DNA of 28,183 bases from positions 1-28,183 of the forward strand of contig DITK01000054.1 of the NCBI GenBank assembly GCA_002422785.1. Reading direction: 5' to 3'. Below are positions 23,485 through 28,183 of the stretch, piece by piece. Numbering within the stretch: the stretch's first letter is position 1; every line of letters begins with the position of its first letter. Source of the stretch: Francisellaceae bacterium UBA6186. Its GTDB lineage: Bacteria > Pseudomonadota > Gammaproteobacteria > UBA6186 > Azoamicaceae. Below the pieces are notes generated by a model, which ran no database searches, was not told where the DNA came from, and saw only the letters and a list, made by a program, of their open reading frames with translations. A program made the translations under genes and the position numbers.

Positions 23485-24775
23485 CATCCAATTCTTTTTC
23501 TTGGTGATGTACAGGGGTGGGGGAATCTAAAAATTTCATCACGGTTTTGCTAGCATGAGCGACTGCTCGTTTAGCGCGTTCATCCATTAGTTGGCGTTGT
23601 TCTTCTGCTTTTTTTCTTTCAAGGGTAGCTTTTGCCGCTGCAGCTAATGCGGAGCTGGCTTTCTGATCTGCTAATTTTCTTAAATTTTGTTCGGTATCAA
23701 TTATTTGTTCTAGCCTAGTTTGTTGATTTTGTAAGGATATGATTTTTGTATCAAGCATATGAATTTGCTGTTCTTGTTGTCTTGCTAATTCTTCTAATCC
23801 TACAATTTGATTTTGTAATTCGTCAGTATGAGACAACAGCTGAGAATGTTCAAATTGAAAATTTTGCAAAGTTTTTTCTAATGTTTGTTTATCGTGTTCA
23901 GTAATTTCTTGATATCTATTAAATTGTTGTTGTAATTCATATTTAGCCATTTCTTCAGAATTTTTACTTAATTCTATTTTACGAAATTGTTCTGTTAATT
24001 CTTTATGGTTTTGCTCTATTTTGTTTTTGTAGCTTTCTATTTCTTGTCTAGCTAATTCTGTCTGGATGGTTTGATTTAAACTTATTTGGGCTTTATCTTC
24101 GGCGGCTTTTCTCGCTTGAATTTCTGTTTGTATAGCTTGCTCTAATATCCTAATTTTTTCTATTGCTTGACTTATCTTTCCTTCTGCGATTCTTCTGCCT
24201 TTTTCTTCTTCTTTTTGGGCCTGCTCTGCTAATTGAGCTTTTTCTATCGCAATTCCTAATTGTGATGCAGCTATATGTACTTGTTCTATGGCTTTTTTCA
24301 TTCTTTGCTCAGCCGATATTCTGGCTTGTTCTTCGGTATGCCTAATAAGTTCTGCTTGTTCGGCTTTATCTGTGGCTTCTGCAATTTTCAAATTAGCGGT
24401 TAAAGATGTAATTTCCTGTTCTTTGCTTTTAAGATCATGAATTAGTCGATTAATTTTTTGTCCATTTTGGCTAGAGTTTGGAATTTGCATGTTATTAGGC
24501 TGAAAAAAACCACCAAGCAATAATGAACTATTAGATTTATCTGATATTTTTTGGATCAGCTGTTCTTTTTGATTATTTTTTTCTTGCAAAATTGACTTTA
24601 ATTGTTCATTATCTGTTATGTTTTCTTTGTAATTAGGTTTAATATTAGCACTCATAGTTGCTTGTGAATGTGCCGTGTGCGGATTTTTTACAGTTTGCTC
24701 TAGCAAAGCAGTTTTCCAGGGTCTATGTGGTTTTTTAGTAAATGGCGCACTATTTGTGTCATTTAACTCAGCCAT
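23456..24775 (-). CDS. long coiled-coil protein of unknown function
   Basis: I do not recognise an orthologue. The protein (439 residues from the preferred start) has a low-complexity polar N-terminus of about 110 residues, then about 300 residues of nearly continuous predicted coiled coil rich in Gln, Glu, Ala and Lys, with loosely repeated blocks such as EEQARISAEQRMKKAIEQ, GRRIAEGKISQAIEKI and QARKAAEDKAQISLNQ. No signal peptide or membrane segment is visible. The C-terminus is strongly acidic (KELDDNYLEELLK), resembling the glutamate-rich E-block near the C-terminus of many Dot/Icm effectors. Of two in-frame ATGs (24787 and 24775), the second has a GGAG six bases upstream and is preferred. 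It could be a secreted effector, a cytoskeletal or polar organising protein, or a structural filament. No partner genes identify the role. Confidence 0.75.
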   Translation of the reverse strand: MAELNDTNSAPFTKKPHRPWKTALLEQTVKNPHTAHSQATMSANIKPNYKENITDNEQLKSILQEKNNQKEQLIQKISDKSNSSLLLGGFFQPNNMQIPNSSQNGQKINRLIHDLKSKEQEITSLTANLKIAEATDKAEQAELIRHTEEQARISAEQRMKKAIEQVHIAASQLGIAIEKAQLAEQAQKEEEKGRRIAEGKISQAIEKIRILEQAIQTEIQARKAAEDKAQISLNQTIQTELARQEIESYKNKIEQNHKELTEQFRKIELSKNSEEMAKYELQQQFNRYQEITEHDKQTLEKTLQNFQFEHSQLLSHTDELQNQIVGLEELARQQEQQIHMLDTKIISLQNQQTRLEQIIDTEQNLRKLADQKASSALAAAAKATLERKKAEEQRQLMDERAKRAVAHASKTVMKFLDSPTPVHHQEKELDDNYLEELLK

Positions 24776-24905
24776 TACTTGCTCCATATAATATATAATT
24801 AAAAAGGTTCTACCATAGTCTATTATAGTTGTGGTTTTTTTGATTTGGCTAATTATAAAGAGATATACTTGTTTTATTTAAATTATTTGGATACTCCTAA
24901 GTGCT

Positions 24906-25520
24906 ATGCTACATAAAAATTCTCAATTACGTATTATTGCTGGTAAATTTAGGGGTCGTAAAATTTTTTTCAATGTCGCAAATACTGAATTACGTCCGAC
25001 ATTAAATCGAGTACGAGAAACCTTGTTTAACTGGCTAACTCCTTATATTGTTGGGGCGCATTGTTTAGATTTATTTGCTGGTAGTGGTATATTTAGTTTT
25101 GAGGCTTTATCTAGGGGGGCTAAGTATTCTTTATCTGTAGAACAAAATTATGATACTTATCAAAACATTATAACAAATAAGGCTAATTTAAGTTTAGATG
25201 ATCAAGAATTTCATATAATTCATCAAGATGCATTATTATTTTTACAACGTCAAAATCTATTATTTGGTTTATCTAGTAATGTTAATAATAGATTTAATAT
25301 AGTTTTTTTAGATCCGCCATATAACAAAGGTGATACAATATTATTAGATAGCTTAAGTTTATTAATTAATAATAATTTTTTGCAAGCTAAAAGTAAGATT
25401 TATTTTGAATGTGATACCAATAACCGTATATTCACAGAACATAATTTACCTAAAGACATACAATTAATTAAATCAGGCAAGGCAGGCAAGGTGTATTTCT
25501 ATTTAGCAGAATATGCGTAG
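24906..25520 (+). CDS. rsmD: 16S rRNA (guanine(966)-N(2))-methyltransferase
   Basis: RsmD methylates G966 of 16S rRNA in the assembled small subunit using S-adenosylmethionine. The 204-residue protein begins with the family signature LRIIAGKFRGRKI and LRPTLNRVRETLFNWL, followed by the SAM-binding motif DLFAGSGIFSFEALSRGA and the catalytic DPPY (residues about 137-140). Length is typical. The start lacks a clear Shine-Dalgarno. It is divergent from the coiled-coil gene across 130 bases, and cca follows after 30 bases on the same strand. Confidence 0.95.
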   Translation: MLHKNSQLRIIAGKFRGRKIFFNVANTELRPTLNRVRETLFNWLTPYIVGAHCLDLFAGSGIFSFEALSRGAKYSLSVEQNYDTYQNIITNKANLSLDDQEFHIIHQDALLFLQRQNLLFGLSSNVNNRFNIVFLDPPYNKGDTILLDSLSLLINNNFLQAKSKIYFECDTNNRIFTEHNLPKDIQLIKSGKAGKVYFYLAEYA

Positions 25521-25550
25521 CTAGGATTTTTGGTTAATAAGAGAAATAAG

Positions 25551-26801
25551 ATGTTAGACAAAATTTTAAAAATCTTTTTGGTTGGTGGGGCAGTTAGAGA
25601 TAAATTGTTGGGCCTACCGTGTAAAGAACGTGATTGGGTCGTCGTTGGTTCAACAGAGCAAGAAATGTTATCTTTAGGATTTCAAAAAGTTGGCAAAGAT
25701 TTTCCGGTATTTATTCATCCCAAAAGTGGTGAGGAATATGCGTTAGCTAGAACCGAGAGAAAAACTGCCAAAGGTTATTATGGTTTTAAGTGTGATTTTT
25801 CTCCGCATATTACGTTAGAACAAGATTTATTACGTAGAGATTTAACGATTAATGCCATAGCACAAGATGAGCATGGGAATATTATTGATCCTTATGGCGG
25901 GCAAAATGATTTGCAAAAAAGATTATTACGGCATGTTTCGCCAGCGTTCATTGAAGATCCGATTAGAATACTAAGAGTTGCCAGATTTGCTGCAAAATTT
26001 GCCAATTTTGGTTTTAAAATAGCGGAAGAAACTATAGAATTAACGCAACTTATTGTTAATAACCAAGAGTTAGACAATGTTACCCCAGAGCGGGTATGGA
26101 AAGAGATAGAAAAGGCTTTGTTAACTGATCATCCAGAATTTTTTTTTGTAGCATTACGTGAAAGCAATGCTTTAGCAAAAATTTTTCCTGATTTAAATAA
26201 GCTTTGGGGAATAGCTCAAAGTCCTAAGTGGCATCCAGAAATAGATACTGGGGTACATACTATGCTAGCATTACAACAAGCAGTGAAATTAAGTTCTGAT
26301 CCTAAAGTGCGTTTTGCGGTGTTATGTCATGATCTCGGTAAGGGGGCTACCAAACAAGAGCTTTTACCAAAACATTATGGACATGAACAACGTGGGGTAG
26401 ATTTAATAAACAATTGGTGTGCTAAATATAAGCTACCAAACGATTATAAAAAATTAGCAGTTATGGTGGCAAAATGGCATTTACATAGTCATATGGCGTT
26501 AGAATTAACTCCAAAGACAATTTTAAAGTTATTTCTAGCATTGGATGCCTTTCGTCAACCAAAAAATTTGCAAGATTTTTTATTAGCTTGTGAAGCTGAT
26601 GCAACTGGTCGATTAGGAAAAGAAAATGATATATATATATCTGCAGATTTTTTAAGTAAAATTTTTTCACAAATTGTGCAAATTACCGCACAAGAATTTA
26701 TCGTGCGAGGAATTGTTGGTAAAAAACTAGGTGCTGAAATTAGGGTTGCACAATTAAAATTAATTAAACAATTAAAAAAAGATTGGTTATGCAAATATTA
26801 A
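25551..26801 (+). CDS. cca: multifunctional CCA-adding tRNA nucleotidyltransferase
   Basis: Cca builds and repairs the 3' CCA end of tRNAs. The 416-residue protein follows the gammaproteobacterial layout: LVGGAVRDKLLGLP, RDWVVVGSTEQEML, FPVFIHPKSGEEYALARTER, LEQDLLRRDLTINAIAQDE, LLRHVSPAFIEDPIRILRVA, and a C-terminal HD domain (CHDLGKG), so the phosphohydrolase functions of the E. coli-type enzyme may be present. The first Asp of the E. coli DxD catalytic pair is Glu here (KERDW). The ATG at 25551 is preferred over an in-frame TTG at 25530 because the resulting N-terminus matches the family. Its stop overlaps the stop of the convergent regulator gene by 4 bases. Confidence 0.96.
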   Translation: MLDKILKIFLVGGAVRDKLLGLPCKERDWVVVGSTEQEMLSLGFQKVGKDFPVFIHPKSGEEYALARTERKTAKGYYGFKCDFSPHITLEQDLLRRDLTINAIAQDEHGNIIDPYGGQNDLQKRLLRHVSPAFIEDPIRILRVARFAAKFANFGFKIAEETIELTQLIVNNQELDNVTPERVWKEIEKALLTDHPEFFFVALRESNALAKIFPDLNKLWGIAQSPKWHPEIDTGVHTMLALQQAVKLSSDPKVRFAVLCHDLGKGATKQELLPKHYGHEQRGVDLINNWCAKYKLPNDYKKLAVMVAKWHLHSHMALELTPKTILKLFLALDAFRQPKNLQDFLLACEADATGRLGKENDIYISADFLSKIFSQIVQITAQEFIVRGIVGKKLGAEIRVAQLKLIKQLKKDWLCKY

Positions 26802-27532
26802 TTTTTTCTGACAGTGTTTGATATTTGAATACATCTTAATTTGTCTGATAGTTCTAGAAAAATATCTAAGTTAAAAAAATTTCTTATAAAGTCATATAAT
26901 TGTTTTTTATTTGAGATTTTTAATTTAGTTTTAATTCTGGTGCGATATTCTTCGACAGTTCGTGAGCTGATGTTAAGTAGTTTAGCTGTGTCTTTATTTG
27001 AATGACCCGTTAACCATAAACTCATTGTGATTATTTCTTGTTTAGTTAGAGGTAAATGTAAACCTTGTTGTATCTCTAGTAAAAATTCTTTAACACTAAT
27101 AAGTTTAGCTGCATCTATCCTGGTAAAACTAGGTATAGCTCCATGTTGCATTATATTAAATTTTAAATTAGATATACTAACACCTTGCTCGATTAAAGAG
27201 TTTTTTATTTTATAAATACCAATAACATTATATCGTATATTTTTAACAACTGGCTTTAATCCGTAAAAAATACCAATTTGTTTTAATAATCCGGAAAATC
27301 TAATAAAAACAATATCTTTGTTACTATAAATTCTGGTAATTATTAAATTACTTTCTGAAAATGCTTGATAAAATTTTTTCAAGACTAAAATTAGATTTTG
27401 TTTACCATCGGTTTTTTCAATAAAATTATCATAAATAATATCTTTAGCAAAATATTTCTCTACTCCATTAATGTCACGATTATTCCATATGGTAACAATC
27501 ATTTCTTTAATTAATGTTTGTTTATCACACAT
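26798..27532 (-). CDS. SnoaL-like / LuxR-type HTH fusion regulator
   Basis: This 244-residue protein joins two domains rarely seen together. Residues about 5-130 resemble a SnoaL-like (NTF2-fold) small-molecule-binding domain: IVTIWNNRDINGVEKYFAKD, a lone G before a helix ending FYQAF, then FIRFSGLLKQIGIFYGLKP and IRYNVIGIYKIKNSLIEQGV. Residues about 160-220 are a LuxR-type helix-turn-helix: LTKQEIITMSLWLTGHSNKD, TAKLLNISSRTVEEYRTRIK and TKLKIS. A plausible role is a ligand-responsive transcription factor in which the NTF2 pocket replaces the usual autoinducer or receiver domain; the ligand is unknown. A 6+6 base dyad lies about 58 bases upstream. The gene converges with cca, and its upstream side faces a degraded mobile-element region. 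Confidence 0.82.
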   Translation of the reverse strand: MCDKQTLIKEMIVTIWNNRDINGVEKYFAKDIIYDNFIEKTDGKQNLILVLKKFYQAFSESNLIITRIYSNKDIVFIRFSGLLKQIGIFYGLKPVVKNIRYNVIGIYKIKNSLIEQGVSISNLKFNIMQHGAIPSFTRIDAAKLISVKEFLLEIQQGLHLPLTKQEIITMSLWLTGHSNKDTAKLLNISSRTVEEYRTRIKTKLKISNKKQLYDFIRNFFNLDIFLELSDKLRCIQISNTVRKN

Positions 27533-27824
27533 GTTTGTATCTCATAGTAAAACTGCAAGTTTTATAGTTGTCGATACTTTTGTAAATTGTGAACAATACG
27601 GACATGTTCAACCCAACCTATATAATAATATTTTTGGTTAAGAATTAGATTATAAATATTGCTTGAGGTATAAAAGGCCACAAGGAGAGTTAAATAACAT
27701 TTAAATGTAGTGTGTAGAAATTAAGAAAAGATTAAGAGTTAAAATTAAGAATTATTTAGAATTTAAGAATGATTCAATTCAAATACACTATATTCTTATT
27801 TATAAACAATTACTATCTTCTTGT
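27533..27824. other. AT-rich gene-free stretch upstream of the fusion regulator
   Basis: No open frame with coding character is seen. The stretch should contain the promoter of the minus-strand SnoaL-LuxR gene, but I could not identify convincing -35/-10 boxes. TTAAGA occurs four times at 27721, 27732, 27745 and 27763 in an AT-rich block. An AAGGAG on the plus strand near 27682 has no start codon with a usable frame behind it. Confidence 0.4.
27590..27610. promoter_or_regulatory. candidate operator dyad upstream of the fusion regulator
   Basis: TGAACA (27590-27595) and TGTTCA (27605-27610) form a perfect inverted repeat with a 9-base spacer, about 58 bases before the start of the SnoaL-LuxR gene. 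A 20-base-scale dyad fits a dimeric LuxR-type regulator and could be its own operator. The 8-mer GAACAATA in its left half also occurs at 8945-8952 upstream of the other LuxR-type gene, though without a matching right half. Confidence 0.3.
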
Positions 27825-27972
27825 TTATATTACCATGCCATTAACCTAATGTTCCCAAAGTTCTTTAAACTTACCATTTTTTAAGTTTACAAGATCAGTA
27901 AAACTACCATTTTACACTATTATTCTATCCATATGTTTGATAGTTGATAGCCGATGAGCAATAGCAATTACG
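27825..27972 (-). pseudogene. remnant of ABC transporter ATPase C-terminus
   Basis: The minus strand reads IAIAHRLSTIKHMDRIIV, the H-loop region of an ABC exporter nucleotide-binding domain, followed by a stop codon, then in the same frame NGSFTDLVNLKNGKFKELWE and H, a second stop, and VNGMVI with a final stop. This matches the end of a lipid/multidrug exporter ATPase (usual form: AHRLSTI..MDRIIVL..G....GTH.ELL..NG....LW.HQ..G) with two nonsense changes and loss of everything upstream of the H-loop. It is joined in the same frame to a transposase fragment. Confidence 0.75.
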
Positions 27973-28183
27973 GCATTGTTGAAAAAACATTTAAAAGTCA
28001 CATCTTCCAATTTTAATTTCTCTTAACGGCTTAACATCCAATCTAAAGTTTGTCCAGATTTATCAATAGCCCTATACAAGTAATGCCAAAACCTTTTATT
28101 TTCACGTAAGTATCGTCTAACTTCCAAGATCCATCAGTTGATTTTAGCAGTGGTTTAATAAGCTTTGCCAGCATAGCTCTATA
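27973..28183 (-). mobile_element. IS6-family transposase remnant, broken and cut by window edge
   Basis: The minus strand from the window end reads KPLLKSTDGSWKLDDTYVKI and KGF, the first catalytic-Asp region of an IS6/IS26-type DDE transposase. A frameshift of about one base near 28094 is needed to continue as WHYLYRAIDKSGQTLDWMLS and R, the second catalytic-Asp region, followed by an in-frame stop and then EKLKLEDVTFKCFFNNAV. The IS right end and terminal repeat are missing, because the frame passes directly into the ABC-transporter fragment. The element is clearly inactive here. More of it may lie beyond the window. Confidence 0.8.

Noticed and set aside
25551..26801. Glu replacing the first Asp of the Cca DxD catalytic pair (KERDW)
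   Set aside because: I believe Glu at this position occurs in other gammaproteobacterial Cca proteins and it is chemically conservative; everything else is intact.
27721..27768. Four TTAAGA copies in the gene-free right-hand region
   Set aside because: Spacing is irregular (11, 13 and 18 bases) and the background is extremely AT-rich; chance is sufficient.
1..28183. tRNA genes, rRNA genes and CRISPR arrays
   Set aside because: I scanned the intergenic stretches and found no cloverleaf with conserved GTTC-type arms, no rRNA-like sequence and no regularly spaced repeats.

Overview
The window looks like chromosome from an AT-rich gammaproteobacterium (roughly 30% G+C by eye) that lives inside, or in close association with, eukaryotic cells. 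The gammaproteobacterial assignment rests on oligoribonuclease (orn), the EpmA/EpmB/EF-P modification set, the trxA-rho pair, and RpoA/Cca proteins close to enterobacterial and Legionella-type versions. The host-associated lifestyle is inferred from an ATP/ADP translocase of the Rickettsia/Chlamydia type, strong AT bias, very short intergenic spaces and decaying mobile-element remnants. A placement near Legionellales or another intracellular gammaproteobacterial lineage is plausible, but the sequence alone does not prove it.

Layout. 1-2756: end of the ribosomal-protein operon (rpoA 3' part, rplQ) followed closely by the nucleotide translocase. 2869-4002: a DUF4143-type ATPase with its own predicted promoter. 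3999-10796: a compressed version of a chromosomal neighbourhood known from E. coli (epmB / efp - epmA - psd - orn - nnrED), interrupted between orn and nnrED by an accessory patch with a type IV pilin, a LuxR-type HTH protein and a 100-base segment of deviant composition. 10826-12470: trxA-rho on the minus strand, convergent with nnrED across a perfect 32-base palindrome. 12675-22061: a co-directional six-gene run: a disulfide-reductase-fold flavoprotein without its redox cysteines, a histidine kinase, a REC-GGDEF-EAL response regulator overlapping it, a PHA synthase, an AsmA-family protein and a long-chain polyprenyl diphosphate synthase. 22051-26801: mutM, a second type IV pilin-like gene, a long coiled-coil protein with an acidic C-terminus, rsmD and cca. 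26798-28183: a SnoaL-like/LuxR fusion regulator, then about 650 bases without an intact gene, containing a broken ABC-transporter C-terminus fused to a broken IS6-family transposase.

How the genes may work together. The housekeeping genes cover transcription (rpoA, rho), translation (rplQ, EF-P and its beta-lysylation enzymes, rsmD, cca), RNA turnover (orn), membrane lipid and quinone precursors (psd, ispB), redox and metabolite repair (trxA, nnrED) and DNA repair (mutM). The accessory layer suggests life in a host cell: ATP uptake by the translocase, carbon storage by PHA synthase, c-di-GMP signalling from the kinase/response-regulator pair encoded just upstream of the PHA synthase, type IV pilins, and a possible secreted coiled-coil protein. 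The most unusual items are the cysteine-less flavoprotein at the head of the signalling/PHA run, the linkage of that c-di-GMP module to phaC and an AsmA gene, the SnoaL-LuxR fusion, and the IS6-ABC chimeric pseudogene. I saw no tRNA, rRNA or CRISPR array.
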